This document shows, piece after piece, positions 51,329 through 62,861 of a stretch of DNA of 64,000 bases; position 1 is the stretch's first letter, and every line of letters starts with the position of its first letter. A program made the position numbers and the translations under genes. Origin of the DNA: Afipia massiliensis. Lineage in GTDB: Bacteria; Pseudomonadota; Alphaproteobacteria; Rhizobiales; Xanthobacteraceae. The stretch lies in the NCBI RefSeq assembly GCF_014203115.1, contig NZ_JACHIJ010000002.1, positions 372,001 to 436,000 of the forward strand, given 5' to 3'. Under the pieces are notes generated by a model. The model was given only the letters and a program-made list of their open reading frames with translations. It was not told where the DNA came from and searched no databases.

Positions 51329-52012
51329 ATGCTTTATGTGATCTCGATTCTTGCCGGTGTGCTGGGAGCCCTCGGAAGCTGGGCCGCTGCCGCGATGATC
51401 GCGGCTTCGCTCGGCTCCGGTTCGGACAACCTGGCTGCGTTCATTGTCATCGGCCCGCTGGCCGGCGTGGCGGGATTTATCACGGCGGTTGCCCTCACGC
51501 TCACCCTCAAGGGCGATGACCGGACATTCCGCGGCGTCGCCGTCCGCAGCCTCGGTGTCGTGCTCATGGTCGGCGCGCTGGCGGCCGGCGGCACCAGCCT
51601 GCGCACCGCCGCGCTCAAGCATCTCGGACTCATGGCCAAGGCGCCCGCAGTGGAATTTGAAATCCGACTGCCGCGGACGGCAACAAGCGCCGACCTGAAG
51701 CGCGAAGCGCAGGTCGAATTGCTCACCGACCAGAACCAGACGCTCGCGCGGATCGACGATGGCCTGCGCGCGACGGAAGACGGGCGCGCCGTGTTGCGCG
51801 GCTCCGTTCCGCTGAAATTCCGCACCTCGGACAGGATGGTCGTGCTCAGCCTGCCCGGTCAGGCGCAACGCGCTTTCAAACTGCGGCTGCCGCCGAACCC
51901 GAGTCCGTCCGATGAGTTCGGACCGTGGCACCTGGTTGACCGCATCGCATCCACCGAGACCGCGCGCAGCGTGCCCGACGACAGCTTCGCCATCCGTTAC
52001 CGCGTGCTGTGA
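51329..52012 (+). CDS. Hypothetical membrane-anchored protein
   Basis: The 227-residue protein starts MLYVISILAGVLGALGSWAA and has three hydrophobic helices in the first 95 residues, followed by a soluble, strand-rich part of about 130 residues (VEFEIRLPRTATSADLKREA and AFKLRLPPNPSPSDEFGPWH). The soluble part is probably periplasmic. I do not recognise a family. The start is uncertain: an in-frame ATG at 51275 adds a basic segment. Confidence 0.6.
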   Translation: MLYVISILAGVLGALGSWAAAAMIAASLGSGSDNLAAFIVIGPLAGVAGFITAVALTLTLKGDDRTFRGVAVRSLGVVLMVGALAAGGTSLRTAALKHLGLMAKAPAVEFEIRLPRTATSADLKREAQVELLTDQNQTLARIDDGLRATEDGRAVLRGSVPLKFRTSDRMVVLSLPGQAQRAFKLRLPPNPSPSDEFGPWHLVDRIASTETARSVPDDSFAIRYRVL

Positions 52013-52212
52013 GGCACCGGTTGAGAGAATTTGCATGACCTGAAAATTATTCACGACCCTTCATTTGAATCACCTAACAATTTTCCTTTTATCCGCCGTT
52101 TTGGCGGCAGAACCCGAAAAAGATAGACGACTGTTTTAAACGTGGTCGCTGGTGCAGCGAGCCATCTCATTGACATGCGCGCTGTGTAGATTGCTCCGCA
52201 AAGGAGCACGCC

Positions 52213-53055
52213 ATGTCCAGCTTCCGCCTCACGCAAATCACCGACACGCATCTCGGCGCCCGGTTTCCCGAGTTCGTCGAGAATTTCCATCGGGTCAGCC
52301 AGCACATCGATGACAACCGGCCCGACCTCATCATTAACAGCGGCGATGTCGCCTTCGACGGCCCGGATCATCCGGACGATCTCGACTTCGCAAGGGCCCT
52401 GCACGACGTGCTGCCCGTCGATTGCCGGTATCTCCCCGGCAATCACGACATCGGCGACAACCCGACCTTGATCGGCATGCAGCCCACGCAGCGTGTATCC
52501 GAGGCGAACCGGCAGAATTTCATCACGGTGTTCGGCGAAGACCGCTGGCAGTTCGATGCGGCGGGCTGGTGCTTCATTGGATTGAACTCGCTGGTGATGA
52601 ACACGTCCCTCGCCTGCGAGGCAGAGCAACGCGAATGGCTGGCCGAACAACTGTCCGCCGCACAAGGCAAGCCGGTGGCGCTGTTCATCCACAAGCCGCT
52701 CTACAAGGACGCGCCTGACGACGCGGAGACCGCAGCAACATCGTTCCGCTACGTGCCGATGCCCGCGCGCAGCGATCTGGTGCATATGTTCGATGGCGTG
52801 AATTTACAGCTGGTCGCCTGCGGCCACGTGCACCAGCGCCGCGATACGACGTTCCGCAACGTGCGCCACATCTGGGCGCCGTCGTCGTCCTTCGTGATCC
52901 GTTCCAACGCGAAACAGGAACTGATCGGCGTGAAGGAAGTCGGGCTGGTGGAATATGTCTTCCAGCCCGACGGATTCGAAGTCCGCCACGTTCGCGCGGC
53001 AGGACAGATCAATATCGATCTGTTCTCGGTTCTTGAGCCCTCGACGGCAGCGTAA
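52213..53055 (+). CDS. Calcineurin-like metallophosphoesterase
   Basis: The 280-residue protein carries all metal ligands of the family: DTHLG near residues 11-15, NSGDVAFD near 41-48, PGNHD near 75-79, and GHVHQRRD near 204. It hydrolyses phosphomono- or diesters with a two-metal centre. Overall layout resembles class III cyclic-nucleotide phosphodiesterases (CpdA type); the actual substrate is not known. AAAGGAG precedes the ATG. The 200-bp gap upstream contains a small CCGCC/GGCGG hairpin. Confidence 0.9.
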   Translation: MSSFRLTQITDTHLGARFPEFVENFHRVSQHIDDNRPDLIINSGDVAFDGPDHPDDLDFARALHDVLPVDCRYLPGNHDIGDNPTLIGMQPTQRVSEANRQNFITVFGEDRWQFDAAGWCFIGLNSLVMNTSLACEAEQREWLAEQLSAAQGKPVALFIHKPLYKDAPDDAETAATSFRYVPMPARSDLVHMFDGVNLQLVACGHVHQRRDTTFRNVRHIWAPSSSFVIRSNAKQELIGVKEVGLVEYVFQPDGFEVRHVRAAGQINIDLFSVLEPSTAA

Positions 53056-53082
53056 CTTGCCGCCGAAAGATCACGACACCGC

Positions 53083-54117
53083 TCAGGCCTTGTCAGGCGC
53101 GACGCGCACGAGCTGCTTGCCGAAGTTCGCGCCCTTGAGCAGCCCCATGAACGCGTTCGGCGCGCTCTCGATACCTTCGGTGACAAACTCGCGATGCTTG
53201 AGCTTGCCCTCGCGCAGCCACTGCGGCATCTCGCGGATGAAGTCCGGATACATCGCAGCGAAATCGCGAACGATGAAGCCGCGGAAGTTCAGGCGCTTGA
53301 CGAGAATGGCGCGCATGATCGAATTGGCCCATTTCGGCGCCGGCGTGTCCTTGCCGAAGATCGTGCTGTAATCAGCGATCAGGCCGCACACCGGGATACG
53401 CGCGAAGTCGTTGAGACGCGGAAACACCGCTTCGAACACCTTGCCACCGACGTTTTCGAAATAGACGTCGATGCCCTTCGGGCAGGCTTCTTTCAGCTTC
53501 GCTGCGAGATCGGGATCGCGATGGTCGAGACACTCGTCAAAGCCGAGTTCGTTCTTGACGTAATCGCATTTCTCCCTGCCGCCCGCGATGCCAACGGCGC
53601 GCGCGCCCTTGATCTTCGCGATCTGTCCGACCGCCGAACCTACCGCGCCGGATGCCGCCGCCACGACAACCGTTTCACCCGGCTTCGGCTTGCCGATTTC
53701 AAGCAGGCCGGTATAGGCCGTCATGCCCGGCATGCCGAGCACACCGACCGCTGTGGAGATCGGCGCGACCTTCGGATCGACCTTGCGCAATCCCTTGCCG
53801 TCGGAGAGTCCATACTGCTGCCATCCGGCATGCGCGAGAACGATGTCGCCTTTCGCAAAGCCCGGATTGTTCGAGGCCATGACCTCGCACACCGTGCCGC
53901 CTTCCATCACGCCGCCGATCGGAACCGGCGCGGAGTAAGACGGACCATCATCCATGCGACCGCGCATGTAAGGGTCGAGCGACAGCCAGATCGTGCGCAA
54001 CAGGAGCTGCCCGTCCCCCGGCGTCGGCACGGCATAATCTTCAAGGCGAAAATCGCTGGGCTTCGGCTCACCGACCGGACGGGATGCAAGGACGATACGC
54101 TTGGCTGACTGGGACAT
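53083..54117 (-). CDS. NADP-dependent medium-chain oxidoreductase (CurA/leukotriene reductase type)
   Basis: The 344-residue protein is a zinc-free MDR enzyme: YMRGRMDDGPSYSAPVPIG, GMTAYTGLLEIGKPKPGETV, and the NADPH loop AAASGAVGSAVGQIAKIKGA near residues 153-172, followed by VGIAGGREKCDYVKNELGFD. Relatives reduce alpha,beta-unsaturated carbonyls. It is convergent with the phosphoesterase gene and single. Cofactor preference for NADPH follows from the family and the GGREK loop. Confidence 0.92.
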   Translation of the reverse strand: MSQSAKRIVLASRPVGEPKPSDFRLEDYAVPTPGDGQLLLRTIWLSLDPYMRGRMDDGPSYSAPVPIGGVMEGGTVCEVMASNNPGFAKGDIVLAHAGWQQYGLSDGKGLRKVDPKVAPISTAVGVLGMPGMTAYTGLLEIGKPKPGETVVVAAASGAVGSAVGQIAKIKGARAVGIAGGREKCDYVKNELGFDECLDHRDPDLAAKLKEACPKGIDVYFENVGGKVFEAVFPRLNDFARIPVCGLIADYSTIFGKDTPAPKWANSIMRAILVKRLNFRGFIVRDFAAMYPDFIREMPQWLREGKLKHREFVTEGIESAPNAFMGLLKGANFGKQLVRVAPDKA

Positions 54118-54262
54118 AATGTTTCCTCGGTTTCTTATGAACGTGAGCGCTATTTAGCTGAGAGAACAGCGCATGACCATGCGGCCCGGCGCGCGCCGAG
54201 CAACATGGCATCCATGCCTGACGTTCGTTTAAAACAGAATTGATCCGGAGGCTGGCGCCGGG

Positions 54263-54886
54263 TCAGGCCGTCAGCTTCGCCAGCGCCCTGTCGAACGCTG
54301 CGGCTGCACTCGGCAGATCCTTGAAGGCGAGGCCGCTGTCGGCAGGCTGCTTCTGCTTCTCCGTCGCAGAGGGGCGAATGTCAGCCACCGGCTTTCCGTC
54401 CTCGAGAAACGCCTTGGGAGCGATCACATGGAATTCGTGATCTTCCGCCGGCGCATCCTTCGGCAGAAAGACCCCGAGATAGGCCGTGCTGTCGCCGCGG
54501 CGATAGGAAATGTAGCGCTCGATGGCGACCGAGCCATCGCGCTGCATGCCGCCGAGCTTGGCGTAGCCTTTCGAATCCAGCAGCCGGTGCGCCTTGAAGC
54601 CCTTCACGCCTTCGGACTTCGCTTTCGCGGTTTCCTCGGAGAGATCGTACTTGCCCGCAACCTCCTTGCCGATCTCGGCAAGTTGTGCGGACATATCATG
54701 CTCGAACTCTTTCAGTTCGGAGCGCGGCTTCGATGCCTTGCGCGGCTTGGCGGCGTTGCGCTTCTCAAGCTCGGTCTGGCATTTTGCCACGATGTCGGCG
54801 ACCGATTTGCGCTCCGCATTGGTCAGCAGGTTCTTCAGATCCTGATCCGAGAGCGCCGTGATCCTGTCGTCTGTCCAGTCAACCAT
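54263..54886 (-). CDS. Conserved hypothetical protein
   Basis: The 207-residue protein is soluble and highly charged. The N-terminal 75 residues are helical (TDDRITALSDQDLKNLLTNA, EKRNAAKPRKASKPRSELK), the middle has strand-rich sequence (VAIERYISYRRGDSTAYLGV), and the end is Ala-rich. No signal peptide, membrane helix or known catalytic motif is seen. I do not recognise a family. Single gene between the oxidoreductase and guaB. Confidence 0.7.
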   Translation of the reverse strand: MVDWTDDRITALSDQDLKNLLTNAERKSVADIVAKCQTELEKRNAAKPRKASKPRSELKEFEHDMSAQLAEIGKEVAGKYDLSEETAKAKSEGVKGFKAHRLLDSKGYAKLGGMQRDGSVAIERYISYRRGDSTAYLGVFLPKDAPAEDHEFHVIAPKAFLEDGKPVADIRPSATEKQKQPADSGLAFKDLPSAAAAFDRALAKLTA

Positions 54887-55074
54887 GATGTTCTTCTTTT
54901 CTGAGATGTTGCGAACATTGCGTCCGGATTCGCTGCCGGTTCAATGAGCTTTAAATGCGTTTGAAGCGCACGCACGAACTGCGCGCGCAGGCCGTATTGC
55001 GCGGAGCACAAATGATGCCGCGCAATCGTAGCCTGTTTTGACAGGCCGTTGGGGCCGAAATTGGACGAAGGTGT

Positions 55075-56796
<1,722 letters not shown>

Positions 56797-56900
56797 TCAC
56801 GACGAGTTTATTGACCCTGCCTCGCAAGACTGGCCTATCTGGGGAGTGTTCACCCCTTTAAGCCTGCCATATCCGCAGATCCTTCCACAAAGCCGAGCCG

Positions 56901-58364
56901 ATGCAGAAGGAACGCCTGATACCGCTGATCGTCGCCTGTGCGCTGTTCATGGAAAACATGGACTCCACGGTGATCGCGACGTCGCTGCCGGCCATCGCCG
57001 CGGACATCGGCACCAGTCCCCTGACGCTGAAGCTCGCGATTACTTCCTACCTGTTGTCGCTTGCGGTGTTCATTCCGGCGAGCGGCTGGACCGCCGACCG
57101 CTTCGGCGCACGCGCCGTGTTCAGCGTCGCCATCGCCGTGTTTATGGTCGGCTCGATCGGCTGCGCCATGTCGACGTCGATCACCCATTTCGTGATCGCG
57201 CGCATCATCCAGGGCATCGGCGGCGCGATGATGACGCCGGTCGGGCGGCTCGTGCTGCTGCGCTCCATCGACAAGAGCGCGCTGGTCAACGCGATGGCGT
57301 GGGTCACCATCCCCGCGCTGATCGGTCCGGTGATCGGGCCGCCGCTCGGCGGCTTCATCACCACCTACTTCTCATGGCACTGGATCTTCCTGATCAACAT
57401 TCCGATCGGGCTGCTCGGCATCTGGCTCGCGCTGAAATACATCGATCCCATCAAGAGCGAAAATCCCGAGCGCTTCGACGTCGTGGGACTGGTGCTCGCA
57501 GGACTGGGCGTCGCCGGTCTTGCCTTCGGCCTGTCGGTCGCAGGGCTTGGCCTGCTGTCGTGGGGAGTCGTGACGGCGCTGATCGTCGGTGGCGGCATCG
57601 CAATGGGTTTCTATCTTTGGCATGCGAAACGCACCGCCTCGCCGGTGCTGGATTTCACCCTCATCAAGCATCCGACATTGCGCGCGAGTCTCACCGGCGG
57701 CTTCATGTATCGCCTTGGGATCGGCGCGCTGCCGTTCCTGCTGCCGCTGTTGATGCAGGTCGGCTTCGGCCTCTCGCCGTTCCAGTCGGGAATGGTGACA
57801 TTTGCCTCGGCCGTCGGTGCGCTCGGGATGAAGGCGCTGGCGGCGCGGATCATCCGCACCTTCGGATTCCGCAACATCATGGTCATCAACGCCGTGGTGA
57901 GCTCGTTCTTTCTCGCCGCGTGTGCGCTGTTCACGCCTGCGACGCCGCTGCTGCTCATCATGATCATTCTGGTTGTCGGCGGCTTCTTCCGCTCGCTGCA
58001 GTTCACCGCGATCAACACCATGGCTTATGCGGAAGTCTCGCCCGACGAAATGAGCCGCGCAACCACGCTTGTCAGCGTCAACCAGCAGCTTGCGATTTCG
58101 GCAGGCGTCGCGGTCGGCGCGTTCGCGGTCGAGGCGACGATGGCCGCGAACCATTCCGTGGAACTCAGCGCGAACGACTTCTGGCCGGCGTTCCTGATCG
58201 TCGCCGTGCTGTCAGCGCTGTCGGCTTACTCATTCTGGAAATTGCCCGAAGATGCGGGCCACGAAATCTCGGGGCACAGAGTTCCGGCGATGGAAGGCCC
58301 GCAAGCCGCGGAAGCCGCCGCCGCGGAATCAACCCACGACGCGCGCGACCAGAAACTGGGATAG
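56901..58364 (+). CDS. MFS drug exporter, DHA2 (14-helix) type
   Basis: The 487-residue protein has about 14 membrane helices. FMENMDSTVIATSLPAIAAD near residues 15-34 carries the DHA2 motif with the Asp of helix 1, ASGWTADRFGARAVF is the loop 2-3 motif A, and IPALIGPVIGPPLGGFI is antiporter motif C in helix 5. Such proteins export drugs or metabolites with proton exchange. A hydrophilic Ala/Glu tail ends the chain. Convergent with rlmE, six bases apart, and no regulator is adjacent. Confidence 0.9.
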   Translation: MQKERLIPLIVACALFMENMDSTVIATSLPAIAADIGTSPLTLKLAITSYLLSLAVFIPASGWTADRFGARAVFSVAIAVFMVGSIGCAMSTSITHFVIARIIQGIGGAMMTPVGRLVLLRSIDKSALVNAMAWVTIPALIGPVIGPPLGGFITTYFSWHWIFLINIPIGLLGIWLALKYIDPIKSENPERFDVVGLVLAGLGVAGLAFGLSVAGLGLLSWGVVTALIVGGGIAMGFYLWHAKRTASPVLDFTLIKHPTLRASLTGGFMYRLGIGALPFLLPLLMQVGFGLSPFQSGMVTFASAVGALGMKALAARIIRTFGFRNIMVINAVVSSFFLAACALFTPATPLLLIMIILVVGGFFRSLQFTAINTMAYAEVSPDEMSRATTLVSVNQQLAISAGVAVGAFAVEATMAANHSVELSANDFWPAFLIVAVLSALSAYSFWKLPEDAGHEISGHRVPAMEGPQAAEAAAAESTHDARDQKLG

Positions 58365-58370
58365 ACGAGC

Positions 58371-59060
58371 TTATTGCGGTGTATTTGAACCGCGAAATCC
58401 CAGCGCCATCACATATCGCTCGGATGAATCCTGCCGGCTGGCGGCGGGTTTGACATGCTTCACCGTGGTGAAATCGCGTTTGAGCTGCGCCACCAGATCT
58501 GCTTCTGCGCCGCTCTGAAAGACTTTCGCCAGAAACGTGCCGCCCGGGTTGAGGATTTCACAGGCGAACGCTGCCGCGCTCTCGACCAGGCCGATGATGC
58601 GCAACTGGTCGGTCTTGCGATGGCCCGTGGTGTTCGCCGCCATGTCCGACATCACGACATCCGCACCGCCGCCGATCATCGCCCGCAGCTTCTCGGGTGC
58701 GCGACCGTCGAGAAAATCCATTTGCGCGAAAAGCACACCGGGCAGTTCCGGCATTTCCAGCAGGTCGATGGCAACTACTTTACCCCTACCCTCGACCGAG
58801 CCGACGCGCTTAGCCGCGATCTGGCTCCATCCGCCGGGTGCGGCGCCGAGATCGACCACGACCTGTCCCTGCTTGAGAAACCGTTGCTTGTCGTCGATCT
58901 CACGCAATTTGTAAGCCGCGCGCGAGCGAAAACCGTCACGCTTGGCCTGCATGACGTAAGGATCGTTGAGCTGACGTTCCAGCCAGAGTTTCGACGACAG
59001 CTTGCGCTTGCCGCCGGACTTCACCGTCACATGCAGTCGTCCGGTGGTGTCTTTCGCCAT
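58371..59060 (-). CDS. rlmE: 23S rRNA 2'-O-methyltransferase RlmE (FtsJ)
   Basis: RlmE methylates the 2'-OH of U2552 in the 23S A-loop in late 50S assembly. The 229-residue protein has SRAAYKLREIDDKQRFLKQG, the SAM motif VVDLGAAPGGWSQIA near 68-82, and VVMSDMAANTTGHRKTDQLR with the catalytic Asp; the KDKE tetrad residues fit. I start at 59060 because the frame further upstream runs through a palindromic repeat. It lies 131 bases after ppx/gppA on the same strand, a common rhizobial arrangement. Confidence 0.95.
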   Translation of the reverse strand: MAKDTTGRLHVTVKSGGKRKLSSKLWLERQLNDPYVMQAKRDGFRSRAAYKLREIDDKQRFLKQGQVVVDLGAAPGGWSQIAAKRVGSVEGRGKVVAIDLLEMPELPGVLFAQMDFLDGRAPEKLRAMIGGGADVVMSDMAANTTGHRKTDQLRIIGLVESAAAFACEILNPGGTFLAKVFQSGAEADLVAQLKRDFTTVKHVKPAASRQDSSERYVMALGFRGSNTPQ

Positions 59061-59076
59061 GGGAAGTGCTTTCCAG

Positions 59077-59126
59077 GGGCATGATCCCCGAAAAGTGGGA
59101 ACCGGTTTTCGGCAAGGATCATGCCC
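59077..59126. repeat. Rhizobial palindrome GGGCATGATCCCCGAAAAGT family
   Basis: The element opens GGGCATGATCC and closes GGATCATGCCC, with CCGAAAAGTGGGAACCGG and TTTTCGG between, forming a long imperfect hairpin. This sequence is widespread between genes in Rhizobiales. It occupies 50 of the 131 bases between gppA-like and rlmE genes and creates the false N-terminal extension of the rlmE frame. Confidence 0.88.
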
Positions 59127-59191
59127 GAAATTGATGCGCTTGCGCATCCCTTACGACGTTTTCGCCGCGGCGTCACGGAATCTAAAGGAAC

Positions 59192-60259
59192 TCAGGACGC
59201 AGGGATCGCGCCGTCCGCCCGCATCATCTCGACCAGCATGCCTTCGCGCAGACCGCGGTCCGCGACCCGCAGGCGCGGCAGCGGAAACGCCTTGCGGATC
59301 GCATCGAGAATGGCGCATCCGGCCAGCACGAGATCGGCCCGCTCGGTGCCGATGCAAGCGTTTCGCGCACGGTCCTGATAGGTCATGTCGAGCAGCCGCG
59401 CGATGGCGCGGTCCATGTCGGCGTCGTTCATCCACAAACCGTCCACCCGCCGCCGGTCATAGTGCGACAGACCAAGGTGAATGCCCGCCACGGTCGTGAC
59501 GGTGCCAGAGGTCCCGAGCAGATGCATGCCGGACAGATCGTGGCCATGCTGTGCGGCAAACGGCGCGAGATGACTGGCGACCTCATCGACCATCGTGCCG
59601 TAGGATTCGCGCGTCACATGCATGCCGCCGAAACGCTCCGCCAGCGTGACCACGCCGAGCGGCAGCGAGACCCATGGTCCCTTCACCGGCGCCGCGTGCG
59701 GGCTTCCGGCCGGACGTTCGATCCGCACCACTTCCGTCGAGCCGCCGCCGATGTCGAACAGGATCGCGCCCTTCGCGCGGGTATCGAGCAGCGGCGAGCA
59801 GCCGATCACCGCCAGCGTCGACTCCGTCTCGCGGTCGATGACTTCGAGGTTGATCCCGGTTTCTCGTGCGATCAGGTCGAGAAATGCGTCGGCATTGTCG
59901 GCGGCGCGGCACGCCTCGGTGGCAATCGTGCGCAACCGCTTCGCGCCCTTGGCGCGAATCTTGTCGCCGCACACGCCGAGCGCGCCGACCGCGCGCGAGA
60001 TCGCGGCGTCGCTGATGCGGCCCGATGTCGAGATGCCCTCGCCGAGCCGGATGATGCGCGAAAACGAATCGATCACGCGGAATCCGTCGTTCGAGACGCG
60101 CGCGATCAGCAGCCGGCAATTGTTGGTTCCGAGATCGAGCGCGGCATAGGCAGCGCCATGAACGCGAGTCTCCCCGCGTCCGTGCGCCTCTTCAGCCATT
60201 GCTGCTGGCGGGCTGACAGACGGTCCGGAACCGTCGTGCAGCCGCACATCCTCAGTCAT
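59192..60259 (-). CDS. Ppx/GppA family exopolyphosphatase/pppGpp phosphatase
   Basis: The 355-residue protein is of the Ppx/GppA acetate kinase/hsp70 fold: AALDLGTNNCRLLIARV near residues 39-55 is the phosphate-1 loop, LFDIGGGSTEVVRIERP the phosphate-2 region, and LLGTSGTVTTVAGIHLGL a later strand. It lacks the extra C-terminal HD-like domain of long Ppx, so it is the short form that may hydrolyse pppGpp or polyphosphate ends. Start at 60259 (MTEDVRLHDG) is preferred to one 54 bases upstream. Upstream of rlmE. Confidence 0.9.
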   Translation of the reverse strand: MTEDVRLHDGSGPSVSPPAAMAEEAHGRGETRVHGAAYAALDLGTNNCRLLIARVSNDGFRVIDSFSRIIRLGEGISTSGRISDAAISRAVGALGVCGDKIRAKGAKRLRTIATEACRAADNADAFLDLIARETGINLEVIDRETESTLAVIGCSPLLDTRAKGAILFDIGGGSTEVVRIERPAGSPHAAPVKGPWVSLPLGVVTLAERFGGMHVTRESYGTMVDEVASHLAPFAAQHGHDLSGMHLLGTSGTVTTVAGIHLGLSHYDRRRVDGLWMNDADMDRAIARLLDMTYQDRARNACIGTERADLVLAGCAILDAIRKAFPLPRLRVADRGLREGMLVEMMRADGAIPAS

Positions 60260-60456
60260 GCAATTCCATCCCTGCGGCGTCAGCCCCGCGCCGCGGCAAC
60301 TCTGTTCAAACAAAGTCTAACAGCGTACGTAGGCGGCGCAACCGCAGCATACCCAATCGAACATTGCGGTTCTGTTTTTGCTGACCTACTTCAAGGACTG
60401 TCAGTGTCCCGAACGGCCTTTTCTGTCGCCAGACCGTCATTTTCAGCGGATTTCCC

Positions 60457-62832
60457 ATGCTCGATCACCCATCCGGAATCTCGGCCGAGAATGATATCGC
60501 ACTGCAAAAATTCGGCGTCGGGCAGCCCGTCCGGCGCAAGGAAGACGACACGCTGGTGCGGGGCAAGGGAACCTACACCGACGACATCAACCTGCCGGGT
60601 CAGGCTTATGCCTGGATCGTCCGCAGCAGCCACGCTCACGGCCTCATCAAGAACATCGATGTCGAGGCAGCGCGCGCGATGCCCGGCGTGCTTGGTGTGT
60701 GGACCGGCAAGGATCTCGCGAGCGCCGGATACACGCCTTTCAGCGTCGGCCTGCCGCTGAAGAACCGCGACGGCTCACCGCTGCTGCAAACCAATCGCCT
60801 GCCGCTGATGACCGACAAGGTGCGCTTTGTCGGCGATCCGGTTGCGTTCGTCGTGGCTGAAACTCTGGCGCAGGCGCGCGACGCCGGTGAAGCGGTCGTC
60901 GTCGACATCGAGCCGCTGCCCTCGGTCACGAGCGCGGAGGACGCCGCGAAGCCCGGCGCGCCGCTGCTTTATGATCACATCCCCGGCAACGTCGTGCTCG
61001 ATTATCATTCCGGCGATGACGCGGCACTCGATGCCGCGTTCGCAAACGCCGCGCATGTCACGCGCCTCGATATCGTCAACACCCGCCTCGCCGTCGTCGC
61101 GATGGAGCCCCGCGCGGGACTGGCGAGCTACGACAGGAAGACCCAGCGTTTCACCATCGAAGTCCCAACCCAGGGCGTTGCCGGCAACCGTCTGTCGCTG
61201 GCGAAAACGCTGAACGTGCCGAACGACAAGGTCCATCTGCGCACCCGCAATGTCGGCGGATCGTTCGGCATGAAGAACACCAACTATCCTGAATACATCT
61301 GCATCCTGCACGCCGCGCGCGAACTCGGCCGCGCGGTGAAATGGACCGACGAGCGCTCGACCAGCTTTCTGTCCGACAGCCACGGCCGCGCACAGGATGT
61401 GCACTGCGAACTCGCGCTCGCTGCGGACGGCGCATTCCTCGGCGTGCGCGTGCGCGGCTATGGCAATCTCGGCGCGTACATCACGGGCGTCGCGCCGCTG
61501 CCGCTGTCGCTCAACATCGCCAAGAACATCAACAGCGTCTATCGCACGCCGCTGATCGGCGTCGACATCAAGTGTGTGCTGACCAACACCACGCTGATGG
61601 GCGCCTATCGCGGCGCTGGCCGTCCGGAGGCGAACTATTTCATGGAGCGGCTGATCGATCGCGCCGCTGACGAAATGGGCCTCGACCGCCTGGCATTGCG
61701 AAAACGCAATTTCATCAAGTCGTCGCACATTCCCTTCGCTGCCGCGAACGGCCTGACCTATGACAGCGGCGATTTCCCCGGCGTGTTCAACAAGGCGGTG
61801 GAACAGGCTGACGTCGCGGGCTTCGCCAAGCGGAAGAAAGAGAGCCGTAAGCGCGGCAAGCTGCGCGGCATTGCGGTCGGCTCCTATCTCGAAATCACAG
61901 CACCACCCAGCGCCGAACTCGGCAAGATCGTCTTTGAGACTGATGGATCGGTGCGGCTGATCACCGGCACGCTCGATTACGGTCAGGGCCATGCGACGCC
62001 CTACGCACAGGTGCTGGCGACGCATCTCGGTGTGCCGTTCGACGCCGTGAAGCTGACGCAGGGCGACAGCGACATCGTCCATACGGGCAACGGCACCGGC
62101 GGCTCGCGCTCGATTACCGCAAGCGGCACAGCCATCGTCGAGGCCTCGAAGCTGGTCATCAAAAAGGGCAAGCATGCGGCGGCCTATGTGCTGGAAGCCT
62201 CGGAGGGCGACATCGAGTTCGCCAATGGACAATTCACCATCGCCGGCACCGACCGCGGCATCGGCATCATGGAATTGGCGGCAAAGCTCCGGGATTCGAA
62301 AATGCCCGATGGCGCGCCCTCCTCGCTCGATGTCGATCACACCTCCCAGGGCATTCCCTCGACATTCCCCAACGGCTGCCATGTCGCCGAGGTCGAGGTC
62401 GATCCGGACACCGGCATCGTGCAGATCGTCGGCTACAGCGGCGTCAATGACTTTGGCACCGTGGTCAATCCGATGATCGTCGCCGGGCAAATTCATGGCG
62501 GCGTCGCGCAGGGTATTGGGCAGGCGCTGATGGAATGCGTCACCTACGACGACAACGGCCAGCCGGTGACGGGCTCGTTCATGGATTACGCGCTGCCGCG
62601 CGCCGGCGATATTCCGTCGATGACGCTCGACAGTCATCCTTCGCCGGCGACATCGAATCCGCTCGGCGCCAAGGGCTGCGGCGAAGCCGGCTGCGCAGGC
62701 AGCCTCGCCACCATCGTCAACGCAGTGCTCGATGCGTTGTCCGATGAAGGCGTGACGGAGATCGACATGCCGCTGACGTCCGAAAAGGTCTGGCGCGCGA
62801 TCCAGGATGGCCGCAAGACGAAGACGGCGTGA
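60457..62832 (+). CDS. Molybdopterin-binding hydroxylase large subunit (xanthine dehydrogenase/CoxL family)
   Basis: The 791-residue protein binds the molybdenum cofactor (as MCD) of the xanthine oxidase family. It starts with the aldehyde-oxidase a/b hammerhead domain (GQPVRRKEDDTLVRGKGTYT), then VGGSFGMKN, MGAYRGAGRPEANYFMERL with the form II AYRGAGR loop, and the active-site Glu in GCGEAGCAGSLA near the end. Form II members are not the true CO dehydrogenases (AYxCSFR). The usual small FeS and medium FAD subunit genes are absent on both sides, so the partners are encoded elsewhere. Substrate unknown. Confidence 0.9.
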   Translation: MLDHPSGISAENDIALQKFGVGQPVRRKEDDTLVRGKGTYTDDINLPGQAYAWIVRSSHAHGLIKNIDVEAARAMPGVLGVWTGKDLASAGYTPFSVGLPLKNRDGSPLLQTNRLPLMTDKVRFVGDPVAFVVAETLAQARDAGEAVVVDIEPLPSVTSAEDAAKPGAPLLYDHIPGNVVLDYHSGDDAALDAAFANAAHVTRLDIVNTRLAVVAMEPRAGLASYDRKTQRFTIEVPTQGVAGNRLSLAKTLNVPNDKVHLRTRNVGGSFGMKNTNYPEYICILHAARELGRAVKWTDERSTSFLSDSHGRAQDVHCELALAADGAFLGVRVRGYGNLGAYITGVAPLPLSLNIAKNINSVYRTPLIGVDIKCVLTNTTLMGAYRGAGRPEANYFMERLIDRAADEMGLDRLALRKRNFIKSSHIPFAAANGLTYDSGDFPGVFNKAVEQADVAGFAKRKKESRKRGKLRGIAVGSYLEITAPPSAELGKIVFETDGSVRLITGTLDYGQGHATPYAQVLATHLGVPFDAVKLTQGDSDIVHTGNGTGGSRSITASGTAIVEASKLVIKKGKHAAAYVLEASEGDIEFANGQFTIAGTDRGIGIMELAAKLRDSKMPDGAPSSLDVDHTSQGIPSTFPNGCHVAEVEVDPDTGIVQIVGYSGVNDFGTVVNPMIVAGQIHGGVAQGIGQALMECVTYDDNGQPVTGSFMDYALPRAGDIPSMTLDSHPSPATSNPLGAKGCGEAGCAGSLATIVNAVLDALSDEGVTEIDMPLTSEKVWRAIQDGRKTKTA

Positions 62833-62861
62833 GCAAATCGCTCCGCCATCGACGCTCACGC

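Noticed and set aside
52149-52200. Promoter TTGACA...TAGATT before the metallophosphoesterase
   Set aside because: The spacing of the two boxes is only 11 bases, too short for a sigma-70 promoter.
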